Shown here piece by piece: positions 7,701 through 15,876 of a stretch of DNA of 26,068 nt. Where the stretch lies: positions 1-26,068 of the forward strand of contig CANRMG010000005.1 in NCBI GenBank assembly GCA_947631675.1. Reading direction: 5' to 3'. This DNA comes from an uncultured Oscillospiraceae bacterium. Lineage in GTDB: Bacteria > Bacillota_A > Clostridia > Oscillospirales > Oscillospiraceae. The notes under the pieces were generated by a model. The model was not told the DNA's origin. It saw only the letters and a program-made list of their open reading frames with translations, and ran no database searches. Position numbers and translations under genes: made by a program. The first letter of the stretch is position 1. Every line of letters begins with the position of its first letter.

Positions 7701-10266
7701 GGTCGTTCGCTCCTTTCTCGCAGCCATCAACGGGCGCCTTGTTCAGTATCCGTCCTACCAGCTCGCGCATGGCATTCATGTCGATAGGCTTGGCCAGGTG
7801 GCCGTCCATGCCCGCGTCCAGGGCGTTTCGCACGTCCTCGGCGAAGGTGTTGGCCGTCAGGGCCACGATGGGGATCGTCGCCGCCGAGGGGTGGGCGCTG
7901 GCCCGGATGGCCCTGGTGGCGTCGTAGCCGTTCATAACGGGCATCTGTACGTCCATCAGGATCATGTCATAACGTCCCGGCTCGGACTGGAGGAACATAT
8001 CTACCGCCTCCTGGCCGTTCACGGCCAGCTCGCAGCGGGCGCCCTCCATATCCAGCATCTCGGACAGGATCTCGGCATTCAGTTCGTTGTCCTCTGCCAT
8101 CAGGAACAGCCGGCCCTCCAGGGGGCTGGCCGCCGGCGTCTCTGCGGGGGCGCTCTGCGCGGGGGTGACACCGGCGCCGGACTCGTCTGTTTCCGGCAGG
8201 GCAAAGGACAGCTCCACGGTGAAGGTGGTGCCCACGCCGGGGGCGCTCTCCACCCATATGACGCCGCCCATCAGGTCCACAAGGTTCTTGGTGATGGCCA
8301 TGCCCAGACCGGTGCCCTGGATCTTGTTGGTGACGGAGTTGATCTCCCGGCTGAAAGGGGCGAACACGTTTTGCTGGAACTCCTCGCTCATGCCGATGCC
8401 GTCGTCCTTCACAACGAACTGCAGCTTTGTATACTGGGGCGCCGGCTGAGGCAGCTCACGGACGGTGAAGTCAATGTTCCCGCCCTCGGGGGTGTACTTC
8501 ACGGCGTTGGACAGGAGGTTGATGAGGATCTGGTTCAGACGCAGCTTGTCGCCCAGAATGGTCTCCGGCGGCGTGCCCTGGACATGGAAGGTGAGACGCT
8601 GATCCTTGGCCTTCGCCTGGGAGAGGATGATGGTGCCCAAGTCGTCCAGCAGTCCGGGAAGGCTGAAGCTGTCCACATTAAGGCTCGTCTTGCCGCTCTC
8701 GATCTTGCTCATATCCAGCACATCGTTGATCAGGTTGAGCAGATGCTGGCTGGAGGAGGAGATCTTTCGGGTATACTCCCGTACCTTGTCCGGCTGGTCC
8801 GCGTTTCGCTCCAGCAGCACCGAGAAGCCGACGATGGCGTTCATGGGCGTACGGATGTCGTGGGACATATTGGACAGGAAGTTGGACTTGGCCTCGTTGG
8901 CGCTGCGGGCGGCGGTAAGGGCCTGCTGGAGCTGTTGGTTGTTCTGCCGCTCCTGGGTCCGGTCAGACAGGACGATCACGTACTTTTCCACCTCCTGCAG
9001 CTGCAGGTGGTAGACTGTCATCCTGTACCAGCGGCGCTCGCCGGTGTTCTGGTGCATATACTCGCACTCCCAGAAGCGGCTGCCGTTCAGGGGAATAGCG
9101 CCCAGCTCTCCGCGGGGGATCACCACATCGTAATCGATGGCACACTTTTCCATGACCCGGATGTCACGGCGGGCTTCCTCCGCGGATATGCCCAGCAGGC
9201 GCTGGATATTGGGGCTCACATAGTCCACGGTATATGTCCCGGCGCTGAGCATGATGAAGATGTCGTCCACGCCGTTGGACAGCACGTCGAACATGAGCTC
9301 CCGGTACTGGAGCTCCGTCTGGTCGCGGCGGGAGCGCTTTCTGCTCCGCAGGAGGATGATCGTGAACGCCGAGGCGCCCACCAGCAGGAAGATCGCGGCC
9401 AGGACGATGATCGTGGTCTTTTGCACGGACAGAAATCCCGCGCTCACCGCGCTCAGGGGGACTGCGCTCAGCATGAAATAGTCCTGATACTCCACCGGGA
9501 GGTAGAGGATGCAGTGGTCTACACCGCCGACCTTGCACTGGACAAGGCCCGATCTGCCCTGGAGCCAATCGTTCCGTATGCGGTCCAGTTCGTCCCCGGC
9601 CAGGTCGGAGGCCGCTCCCAGGTAGGCAAGATAGTTGTTGAACACGTTGCCGCCGGTCTGGGTGGACAGCAGCACCGTGCCGTCGTTGTGGATCACAAAG
9701 CAGTTGGCGCGGCCGGAAAAGGCGTCCACATCCAGGGACGCGGCCAGATCGGCGTTCGTGTAACTGATGGCGATGGCGTCATAGGCAAAGCCGTTGTACT
9801 CCCCATGGGAGGCGGGAGCGGCAAAGACGGTCACATCCCGGCCGTCTGAGAGGGTGACTCCCGCCAGGATGGGTTCGCCCTGGGACAGGTCGTCCCAGGC
9901 GCTGCCCAGGTCGATAGGGGAGCGGTCGCCCTCCGCCGTCATGCAGTCATGGCCGCCGGAGAGGAAGTAGAAGGAGGTGAAGCCCCAATGTTCCTGCTTC
10001 TCGGCGATGAAGCCGTCGATGGGACCGCCGGACCGGTCCGCCAAGGCAAAATAATCGTCGCAGCTGTCCAAAAGGGCCCAGTTCCTGTCGATGAAGGCGC
10101 CGAAGGCGCGGTCCACCTGTCCGTATACCTCCTCCAGATGGACTGTGCTGTCCTCAAAGATCCGTTGGGAGGTAAAGCGGAAATAGATAAGGCTGATCAA
10201 TACGGCAAAAACACAGACTACGCCTATCATTATGAAGGGGAGCTTGTTTTTCAGCCACTTTGCCAT
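7693..10266 (-). CDS. Hybrid sensor histidine kinase with extracellular sensor, PAS, HisKA, HATPase and receiver domains
   Basis: An 857-residue membrane kinase. Transmembrane helices are at about 11-30 and 283-306. The roughly 250-residue extracellular part between them looks like a dCache-type sensor. A PAS domain follows (about 325-438), then HisKA with SNMSHDIRTPMNAI (H469), then HATPase_c with N box NLLSNAVKYTPEGG, G1 DDGIGM and G2 GTGLGMAI (651-658). After an Ala/Pro-rich linker comes a receiver domain with AEDNELNAE, the phospho-acceptor in MDVQMPVMNG (D772) and AKPID (K826). There is no HPt domain and no DNA-binding output, and no response regulator is adjacent. The ATG at 10266 has an AGGAG site and a promoter upstream. 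It is the first gene of a minus-strand operon with the binding lipoprotein and the dehydrogenase. Confidence 0.93.
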   Translation of the reverse strand: MAKWLKNKLPFIMIGVVCVFAVLISLIYFRFTSQRIFEDSTVHLEEVYGQVDRAFGAFIDRNWALLDSCDDYFALADRSGGPIDGFIAEKQEHWGFTSFYFLSGGHDCMTAEGDRSPIDLGSAWDDLSQGEPILAGVTLSDGRDVTVFAAPASHGEYNGFAYDAIAISYTNADLAASLDVDAFSGRANCFVIHNDGTVLLSTQTGGNVFNNYLAYLGAASDLAGDELDRIRNDWLQGRSGLVQCKVGGVDHCILYLPVEYQDYFMLSAVPLSAVSAGFLSVQKTTIIVLAAIFLLVGASAFTIILLRSRKRSRRDQTELQYRELMFDVLSNGVDDIFIMLSAGTYTVDYVSPNIQRLLGISAEEARRDIRVMEKCAIDYDVVIPRGELGAIPLNGSRFWECEYMHQNTGERRWYRMTVYHLQLQEVEKYVIVLSDRTQERQNNQQLQQALTAARSANEAKSNFLSNMSHDIRTPMNAIVGFSVLLERNADQPDKVREYTRKISSSSQHLLNLINDVLDMSKIESGKTSLNVDSFSLPGLLDDLGTIILSQAKAKDQRLTFHVQGTPPETILGDKLRLNQILINLLSNAVKYTPEGGNIDFTVRELPQPAPQYTKLQFVVKDDGIGMSEEFQQNVFAPFSREINSVTNKIQGTGLGMAITKNLVDLMGGVIWVESAPGVGTTFTVELSFALPETDESGAGVTPAQSAPAETPAASPLEGRLFLMAEDNELNAEILSEMLDMEGARCELAVNGQEAVDMFLQSEPGRYDMILMDVQMPVMNGYDATRAIRASAHPSAATIPIVALTANTFAEDVRNALDAGMDGHLAKPIDMNAMRELVGRILNKAPVDGCEKGANDHG

Positions 10267-10320
10267 TGGTCAGCGTTCTCCTGTCTTAGCAGATATTGCA
10301 TGGACAAAAATTTCCAAATT

Positions 10321-10349
10321 ATTTTAACATATGTAAGCGGGAAAAGCAA
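10321..10349 (-). promoter_or_regulatory. Putative sigma-70-type promoter of the histidine kinase operon
   Basis: On the minus strand, TTGCTT (10349-10344) and TAAAAT (10326-10321) are separated by 17 bases, and the -10 is preceded by TGT, an extended -10. This gives a leader of about 45-50 bases before the kinase ATG at 10266. The spacer holds the small palindrome acatatgt. The rest of the 10267-10447 gap shows no clear promoter for the divergent deacetylase gene. Confidence 0.55.
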
Positions 10350-10447
10350 ATCCAAACTATATTCTTTATCGACTGCCAGCGGCCGTCTCTCATAAACCGC
10401 CGGTCAGGCTCATAGGATGTACCAATATCGAGCCGGAGGTACGTCCA

Positions 10448-11224
10448 GTGAACAAAGTGAAAACCGTACTTATGAGACACCGCAAGCTGCTGGGGCCGAT
10501 CACCCTGACGCTTGCGGTGATAGCTATATTTTGGGTGGTGAACAGTCCGTCTATCGTCGGCGTGTCTGCGTCGGCAAAGGAGCTGCCCGTCTACTGCGTG
10601 AAGCGGGATAACAAGGCTGTGAGCCTGACGTTTGACGCCGCCTGGGGCAACGAGGATACCCAGACGCTCATCGATACCCTGACGAAGTACGGCGTACGGG
10701 CCACGTTCTTCCTGGTGGGGCAGTGGGCGGACAAATATCCGGAGAGCGTGAAGGCCCTGGCGGACGCGGGCATGGAGATCGGCAACCACTCCGATACCCA
10801 TCCTCACATGGCAAAGCTGTCAGAAAAACAGATCATCGACGAGGTGAGCCTGTGCTCCGGCAAGATCGAGGCCATCACCGGCAAGCCGGTAGAGCTTTTC
10901 CGCTGTCCCTATGGAGAGTATAACGACCAGGTCATCACCGCCATCCGCAACATGGGCGTCCAGCCCATCCAGTGGGACGTGGACAGCCTGGACTGGAAGG
11001 ACCTGAGCGCGGACGACATCTATAAGCGGGTCACGGGGAAGGTCTCGGGCGGCAGCATCATCCTCTTCCACAACGCCGCCAAGCACACGCCGGAGGCGCT
11101 GCCCGGGATCATCGAGTACCTCCTGCAGGAGGGCTATGAGATCGTGCCCGTGTCGGAGCTGCTGCTGGCAGGGGAGTACGACATCGACAACACCGGCCGC
11201 ATGATCCCGTGCCCGGGCGCGTGA
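10448..11224 (+). CDS. Membrane-anchored polysaccharide deacetylase, PdaB-like
   Basis: A 258-residue carbohydrate esterase family 4 protein with one N-terminal membrane anchor (about 16-33) and an extracytoplasmic NodB-like domain. Motifs in order: SLTFDAAWGNEDT (D63), GNHSDTHPHM with metal ligands H114 and H118, RCPYGEYN (R152), DVDSLDW, and ILFHNAAKHTPEALP (H208). TFDxxWGNE in place of the usual TFDDG is typical of the sporulation-associated PdaB group, which acts on cell-wall or spore-cortex peptidoglycan; that assignment is from family resemblance. The start is GTG at 10448, 8 bases after GGAGG at 10435-10439; an internal ATG at residue 9 is less well placed. It is a single-gene unit ended by a hairpin. 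Confidence 0.88.
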   Translation: MNKVKTVLMRHRKLLGPITLTLAVIAIFWVVNSPSIVGVSASAKELPVYCVKRDNKAVSLTFDAAWGNEDTQTLIDTLTKYGVRATFFLVGQWADKYPESVKALADAGMEIGNHSDTHPHMAKLSEKQIIDEVSLCSGKIEAITGKPVELFRCPYGEYNDQVITAIRNMGVQPIQWDVDSLDWKDLSADDIYKRVTGKVSGGSIILFHNAAKHTPEALPGIIEYLLQEGYEIVPVSELLLAGEYDIDNTGRMIPCPGA

Positions 11225-11240
11225 CCATGGGAGGGAGAGA

Positions 11241-11273
11241 AAAGGCCTCCGGCACAGAGCCGGAGGTCTTTCG
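11241..11273. terminator. Bidirectional hairpin terminator between the deacetylase gene and cutC
   Basis: The stem cctccggc (11246-11253) pairs with gccggagg (11259-11266), extended by flanking aaagg and tcttt pairs including one G-T wobble. The loop is 5 bases. It lies between two convergent genes, with an A-rich left flank and a T-rich right flank. Confidence 0.82.
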
Positions 11274-11299
11274 CGCTGTGAATCTGTACCTGTCCGCTT

Positions 11300-12049
11300 T
11301 CAGGCGTTTGCCTGGCGGAGGAAGGCGCCGATGTCCTCGGCGTGGGTGAGCAGATACCGGTCCTCAGGGGGATAGACCGCGCCGCCGAAGTAAATGGCGG
11401 GATTTCCGTCGCAGCTGTGGTCATAGGCGGTGCGGTGCATGGCGGCGTGCATGATCTTCGTGCCGATGGTGTCCCGGCACCAGGCGGCGTTCTCCGGGGT
11501 GATGCCCCCGCCGGGGAGGATCTGGATGCGGCCGGCGGCGTGCTCGATCATGGCCTTGATGGTCTGCGCCCCCTCAGGGACCGTGGGCTTCTGGCCGCTG
11601 GTCAGCACCCGGGTCACGCCCAGGTCTATGAGCGTATCCAGCGCTGCCATCACGTCCGGCACCACGTCGATGGCCCGATGGAACACGGATTCCTTCTCTC
11701 CGATGACGGAGAGCATCTCCCGGCAGCGGCCGGCGTCCACCGTGCCGTCCTCGTGCAAAAAGCCGAACACGATGCCATCGGCCCCGTTCTCCACGAACAG
11801 CCGGGCGTCCTCCAGCATGGTCTCATATTCCGTCTCGGTGTAGAAGAACCCGCCCTCCCGGGGCCGGACCATGCACATGACCTTCAGGCCGGGGGCGTGC
11901 TTTTTCACCGTGCGCAGGGCGCCCAAGGTGGGGGTGAGGCCGCCATGGAACAGGTCGGAGTTCAGCTCCACGCGGTCGGCGCCGCCTTCATAGGCGGCGA
12001 TGGCATCTGCGGCGGAGCCGCAGCAGGCCTCAAAAAATATCTTGCCCAT
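11300..12049 (-). CDS. cutC: CutC family protein (copper homeostasis protein CutC)
   Basis: A 249-residue TIM-barrel protein of the CutC family. Characteristic segments are FFEACCGSAADAIAAYEGGADRVELNS in the N-terminal part (residues 5-31), LFHGGLTPTLG, VMCMVRPREGGFFYTETE, GADGIVFGFL, FHRAIDVVPD, GVTRVLTSGQKPT and ILPGGGITPENA. The family is linked to copper tolerance in E. coli, but its biochemical activity is not settled, so the role here is unsure. The ATG at 12049 is 8 bases after AGGAGG (12058-12063). It has its own consensus promoter and is monocistronic. Confidence 0.95.
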   Translation of the reverse strand: MGKIFFEACCGSAADAIAAYEGGADRVELNSDLFHGGLTPTLGALRTVKKHAPGLKVMCMVRPREGGFFYTETEYETMLEDARLFVENGADGIVFGFLHEDGTVDAGRCREMLSVIGEKESVFHRAIDVVPDVMAALDTLIDLGVTRVLTSGQKPTVPEGAQTIKAMIEHAAGRIQILPGGGITPENAAWCRDTIGTKIMHAAMHRTAYDHSCDGNPAIYFGGAVYPPEDRYLLTHAEDIGAFLRQANA

Positions 12050-12087
12050 GGATATATCCTCCTGTCGAACTCGTATTCTTACCAGCC

Positions 12088-12115
12088 ATTATACCGTGTC
12101 CCGCCGATTTGTCAA
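12088..12115 (-). promoter_or_regulatory. cutC promoter, consensus -35 and -10
   Basis: On the minus strand, TTGACA (12115-12110) and TATAAT (12093-12088) are both perfect consensus hexamers, with a 16-base spacer. The transcript would start near 12081, giving a leader of about 30 bases that includes the AGGAGG site. Confidence 0.8.
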
Positions 12116-12181
12116 ATTGCAAATGACGGTTGCTGACTGCATCTTTTGCATAAAATGCGTCATATTTCTCCTGGAAAGCAT

Positions 12182-12210
12182 TTGACAGAATCAACAACAT
12201 GTTATATAAT
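12182..12210 (+). promoter_or_regulatory. Promoter of the peptide-type ABC transporter operon, perfect consensus
   Basis: TTGACA (12182-12187), a 17-base spacer and TATAAT (12205-12210) form an ideal vegetative promoter. Transcription would begin near 12217, giving a leader of about 100 bases to the ATG at 12318. That leader contains short inverted repeats (for example cggcg-ca-cgccg near 12269-12280) but no riboswitch I recognise. Confidence 0.85.
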
Positions 12211-12317
12211 CTTTTCGTAATTGTTGTGTTTATCCACAATGAGCACAAAATACCAGCTCGATCACGTCGGCGCACGCCGTGTGAAATATAATTATGAAGA
12301 GGAAGGAAGAACCAACC

Positions 12318-13877
12318 ATGAAAATGTTCAAAGTGCTGGCAGTGGTCCTGGCTCTGACGCTGTGCTTCGGCGCCGTCTCCGCTTTTGCCGTCACCCCGCA
12401 GGACAATGACGTCGTCATTGCCATCGAGGGCGGCATGAGCTCCATGGACCCCCACAACATCACGGACACCAACGCGATCTCCGCGACCCGCGGCATGTAT
12501 GAGCCGCTGGTAGGCTTTGACGAGGAGCGCAATTTCATCGGCGTGCTGGCTGAGAGCTGGGAGATCTCCGACGACGGCCTGACCTACACGTTCAAGCTGC
12601 GTGAGGGCGTCAAGTTCCATGACGGCACCGACTTCAACGCCGACGCTGTCGTGGCCAACTTCGACCGTATCCTGGACGAGAACAACGGCCTGCGCCGTAC
12701 TCCCAACTGGTACATCACCGCTGCGGACGGCTCCACCACCCCCCGTGTGACCGTCACCGCCGAGGATGCATCCACCGTCAAGTTCGTCTTGAATGAGGGC
12801 TGGTCCACGTTCCTGAACAAGCTGGCTCTGATCACCTACATCAGCCCGGCTGCCATCGACGAGTTCGGCAACGACGTGATGTACCATCCCTGCGGCACCG
12901 GCCCGTACGTGTACGAGGAGTGGTCCGAGGGCAACTTCGTGAAGATGGTCCCCAACGAGAATTACTGGGGCGAGGTCCCCTCCGTTGACTCTGTCACCAT
13001 CATGGAGGTCCCCGAGGCCGGCACCCGTACCGCCATGCTGCAGACCGGCGAGGCCGACTTCATCTACCCCATGACCAGTGACCAGGAAGGCGCTGTGGCC
13101 GGCGATGCGGACATCGTCATCGACAGCGTGCCCTCCAACATCATGCGCTATGTGACCCTGAACGCCGACGTGGAGCCCCTGAGCGACGTGCGCGTCCGCC
13201 AGGCCATGAACTACGCCATCGACAAGAACGCGTACCTGGCCGTCATGTACAATGGCGACGCCACCATCGCCGACTCCGTCTTCCCGCCCACCATCTCCTA
13301 CTATGCGCCCCAGACCGTCTATGAGTATGATCTGGAGAAGGCCAAGAGCCTCATGGAGGAGGCCGGCTATGGCGACGGCTTCGACCTGACCATCTGGTGC
13401 GACAACGCCACCCAGGAGATCAAGGGCTCTACCTTCATCCAGCAGCAGCTGGCGCAGATCGGCATCAAGGTCGATGTCATCCCCTATGACTTGGGCACCA
13501 TGGACGCCGACATCTATGTTGAGCGCGATGAGGCCACCATCCAGATGTGGTACGTGAACTGGTCCGCTTCCGACTTCTCCGCCGACTCCACCGTCCGCGC
13601 CCTGCTGCACAGCAGCATGGAGCCGCCTGTGAGCGCCAACACCGCTTACTATGAGAACGACGAGTTCGACAAGCTCCTGGACGACGCGCTGGCTTCCGCC
13701 GATCCCACGGTCCTGGCCGACCTGTACGCGCAGGCGCAGGCCATCGCCTGGGGCGACTGCCCGTGGCTGTTCCTGGCTGTGGACAACGTGCGCTCCGCCC
13801 ACCAGACCTATCTGTCCGGCGTGCGTATGGACCCCGATGGCCGGATCGTCTTTGACAACGCCGCTATCGCCCAGTAA
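12318..13877 (+). CDS. Peptide/solute ABC transporter substrate-binding protein, family 5 (DppA/OppA-like)
   Basis: A 519-residue secreted binding protein of the SBP_bac_5 family. The frame is open from 12294, but the ATG at 12318 follows a GGAAGGAAGA site and gives a clean signal peptide (MKMFKVLAVVLALTL) ending AFA near residue 24. The Cys at residue 16 is not in a lipobox, so signal peptidase I cleavage is more likely than lipidation. Family landmarks: GGMSSMDPHN, GMYEPLVGFDEE, LAESWEISDDGLTYTFKLREGV (in part), KFHDGTDFNADAV, GTGPYVYEEW and VRQAMNYAIDK. The substrate (peptide, nickel, glutathione or other) cannot be read from sequence. Arg codons are almost all CGC or CGT (one CGG of 16), unlike neighbouring genes, which suggests high expression. 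A hairpin separates it from the permease genes. Confidence 0.93.
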   Translation: MKMFKVLAVVLALTLCFGAVSAFAVTPQDNDVVIAIEGGMSSMDPHNITDTNAISATRGMYEPLVGFDEERNFIGVLAESWEISDDGLTYTFKLREGVKFHDGTDFNADAVVANFDRILDENNGLRRTPNWYITAADGSTTPRVTVTAEDASTVKFVLNEGWSTFLNKLALITYISPAAIDEFGNDVMYHPCGTGPYVYEEWSEGNFVKMVPNENYWGEVPSVDSVTIMEVPEAGTRTAMLQTGEADFIYPMTSDQEGAVAGDADIVIDSVPSNIMRYVTLNADVEPLSDVRVRQAMNYAIDKNAYLAVMYNGDATIADSVFPPTISYYAPQTVYEYDLEKAKSLMEEAGYGDGFDLTIWCDNATQEIKGSTFIQQQLAQIGIKVDVIPYDLGTMDADIYVERDEATIQMWYVNWSASDFSADSTVRALLHSSMEPPVSANTAYYENDEFDKLLDDALASADPTVLADLYAQAQAIAWGDCPWLFLAVDNVRSAHQTYLSGVRMDPDGRIVFDNAAIAQ

Positions 13878-13910
13878 AAGCAAACCTGAATACATGATGT
13901 AGCGGAACCT

Positions 13911-13960
13911 GGGCCGCCGTCTCATATGGATCAACACCGTAGAAAGACGGCGGCCCTTTT
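13911..13960 (+). terminator. Hairpin terminator between the binding-protein gene and the permease genes
   Basis: A 12-bp perfect stem, gggccgccgtct (13911-13922) with agacggcggccc (13945-13956), encloses a 22-base loop and is followed by TTTT. No new promoter is evident before the permease gene at 14015, so this is most likely a leaky intra-operon terminator that lowers permease/ATPase transcript relative to the binding protein. Confidence 0.78.
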
Positions 13961-14014
13961 ATAATTATTTTTGCTTTTGCTCTTTAAATATCCGAAGAAG
14001 GGAGGTACATCATT

Positions 14015-14935
14015 ATGCTGCGGTATGCTGTCAAGCGGATCCTGAGCGCGATCCCGCTGCTGCTGGTCATATCACTGCTGATCTTCATGTTCATCCACCT
14101 TATCCCCGGCGACCCGGCGCGGATCATCGCGGGCAAGGAGGCCACCAGCTATGAGATCGAGAACGTTCGGGAGCAGCTGGGGCTCAATGAGCCGCTTATA
14201 AAGCAATACCTGATCTACATGAAGGGCCTGTTCACCCTGGACTTAGGTGACTCCATACGAAATGGCGCCACGGTGTTCGATACCATCAAGCCCCGCTTTC
14301 TGCCCACTGTGCAGCTGACCATCCTGGCCATGCTGTGGGCCACGCTTTTGGGCACGTTTTTGGGCATCATGGCGGCGGTGCGAAGGGGAAGGGCGCTGGA
14401 CTATACCAGCATGGTCATCGCCATATCCGGTATCTCGGCGCCAAGCTTTTGGCTGGGCCTGATGCTGATACAGCTATTCTGCGTCAAGCTGGGCTGGCTG
14501 CCGGTGTCGGGGCTGACCACATGGAAGAGTTATATCCTGCCCTCGTTCACCATGGGCTGCGGCGTCATGGCCATCATCGCCCGATTCACACGTTCCAGCA
14601 TGCTGGAGAACCTGAAGGAGGACTATATACGCACGGCCCGCGCCAAGGGCCTGGGCGAGTTTTTCGTCATATTGCGCCACGCCTATAAAAACTCCCTTAT
14701 CCAGGTGGTCACGGTCACCGGTCTGCAGATCGGCGGCCTTCTCACCGGCTCCGTCATGGCCGAGACGGTCTTCTCCATCAACGGTCTTGGCAGACTGCTG
14801 GTGGACTCCATCGGCTACCGGGATTATAAGGTTGTCCAGGCGCTGCTGCTGTTCTTCTCGCTGGAATACATCGTCATCAACCTGATCGTCGATCTGCTCT
14901 ACGGTGTGCTGGATCCGAAGGTCCGCTATGATTGA
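14015..14935 (+). CDS. ABC transporter permease, DppB/OppB-like
   Basis: A 306-residue inner-membrane subunit of a peptide/nickel-type importer. It begins with the typical MLRYAVKRILSAIPLLLVIS first helix and the FIHLIPGDPA segment, has about six hydrophobic helices, and carries the cytoplasmic EAA loop DYIRTARAKGLGEFFVILRH at about 203-222, which contacts the ATPases. The ATG at 14015 has an AAGGGAGG site. It is followed after 16 bases by the partner permease gene. Confidence 0.95.
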   Translation: MLRYAVKRILSAIPLLLVISLLIFMFIHLIPGDPARIIAGKEATSYEIENVREQLGLNEPLIKQYLIYMKGLFTLDLGDSIRNGATVFDTIKPRFLPTVQLTILAMLWATLLGTFLGIMAAVRRGRALDYTSMVIAISGISAPSFWLGLMLIQLFCVKLGWLPVSGLTTWKSYILPSFTMGCGVMAIIARFTRSSMLENLKEDYIRTARAKGLGEFFVILRHAYKNSLIQVVTVTGLQIGGLLTGSVMAETVFSINGLGRLLVDSIGYRDYKVVQALLLFFSLEYIVINLIVDLLYGVLDPKVRYD

Positions 14936-14951
14936 GAAAGGAGGCGCCAAC

Positions 14952-15863
14952 TTGGCTGAAGAGACCACGAAAGCGGTTTTGGAAGAAGAACCGCTGTATG
15001 CCGACGCGGAGGCGCTTCCCACCGCGCAGAACCGGGTCAAGGCATTCATCAAGAAATTCTCCAAGCGCCGGGCGGCGCTGATCAGCCTTGTGTTCATCGT
15101 ACTGCTGATCGGCATGGCCCTGGTGTCCCCATACATAACCCCCTATGATCCTGCGGCGGCGGACTATACCCACCTTCTGGAGGGCCCCACGGCCCAGCAC
15201 ATCTTCGGCACGGATGAGTTCGGCCGCGATGTGCTCAGCCGGGTCATGGTGGGTGCGCGCCTGAGCCTTTACTGCGCGCTGAGCGCGGTCATCGTCGGCA
15301 CTGTCCTCGGCACCATCCTGGGCCTGCTAGCCGGCTATTACGGCGGCATTCTTGAGTCGCTCATCATGCGCGGCAGCGACGTGCTGTTCGCCTTCCCGGA
15401 TATCCTGCTGGCGATCGCCATCGTGGCCATTATCGGACCGGGCACGGTCAACGTGATCATCGCCGTGGCGGTGTTCACCGTGCCGTCGTTCGCCCGGATC
15501 ATGCGAAGCGCCACGATCCAGGTAAAGGGGTCCCTCTACGTAGAGGTGGCCCGGTCCCTGGGGTGCCCTGACCGGCGCATCCTGTGGGTCCATATCTTCC
15601 CCGGGACCATCCAGTCCATGATCGTCAACTTCACCATGCGCATCGGTACCGCCATCCTGGCGGCGGCCAGTCTGAGCTTCCTGGGCTACGGCGCCGACGT
15701 GACGGTGCCGGAGTGGGGCTCCATGCTCTCCACGGCCCGGAACTATATGACCACAGCGCCCCATCTGGTCTATGTGCCCGGCGTGCTGATCTTCCTGACG
15801 GTCCTGGCCTTCAACCTCCTGGGCGACGGGCTGCGGGACACCCTGGACCCGAAACTGAAGTGA
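14952..15863 (+). CDS. ABC transporter permease, DppC/OppC-like (TTG start)
   Basis: A 303-residue inner-membrane subunit that pairs with the preceding permease. It has a long charged N-terminal tail, a first helix at about 41-59, the conserved FGTDEFGRDVLSR motif (85-97) and the EAA loop VEVARSLGCPDRRILWVHIF around 198-217. The frame is open from 14904, but those ATGs (14904, 14928) lie inside the upstream gene without a good site, whereas TTG at 14952 sits 7 bases after a perfect AAAGGAGG (14937-14944). I therefore choose the TTG start. Confidence 0.93.
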   Translation: MAEETTKAVLEEEPLYADAEALPTAQNRVKAFIKKFSKRRAALISLVFIVLLIGMALVSPYITPYDPAAADYTHLLEGPTAQHIFGTDEFGRDVLSRVMVGARLSLYCALSAVIVGTVLGTILGLLAGYYGGILESLIMRGSDVLFAFPDILLAIAIVAIIGPGTVNVIIAVAVFTVPSFARIMRSATIQVKGSLYVEVARSLGCPDRRILWVHIFPGTIQSMIVNFTMRIGTAILAAASLSFLGYGADVTVPEWGSMLSTARNYMTTAPHLVYVPGVLIFLTVLAFNLLGDGLRDTLDPKLK

Positions 15864-15876
15864 GGAGGGGAGAGAT

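Noticed and set aside
7585..9849. Plus-strand open frame of 754 codons
   Set aside because: It is antisense to the histidine kinase gene, which has all kinase and receiver motifs. The translation is low-complexity Val/His/Gly-rich and has no ribosome binding site.
10350..10447. A sporulation-sigma promoter for the deacetylase gene
   Set aside because: TTTATC and CATA-like fragments occur, but the spacing and context are too weak to call a site.
12217..12317. Riboswitch in the transporter operon leader
   Set aside because: Only short inverted repeats are present, and none matches a riboswitch class I know.
12030..13937. Minus-strand open frame of 635 codons
   Set aside because: It is antisense to the well-supported binding-protein gene and has no family resemblance.
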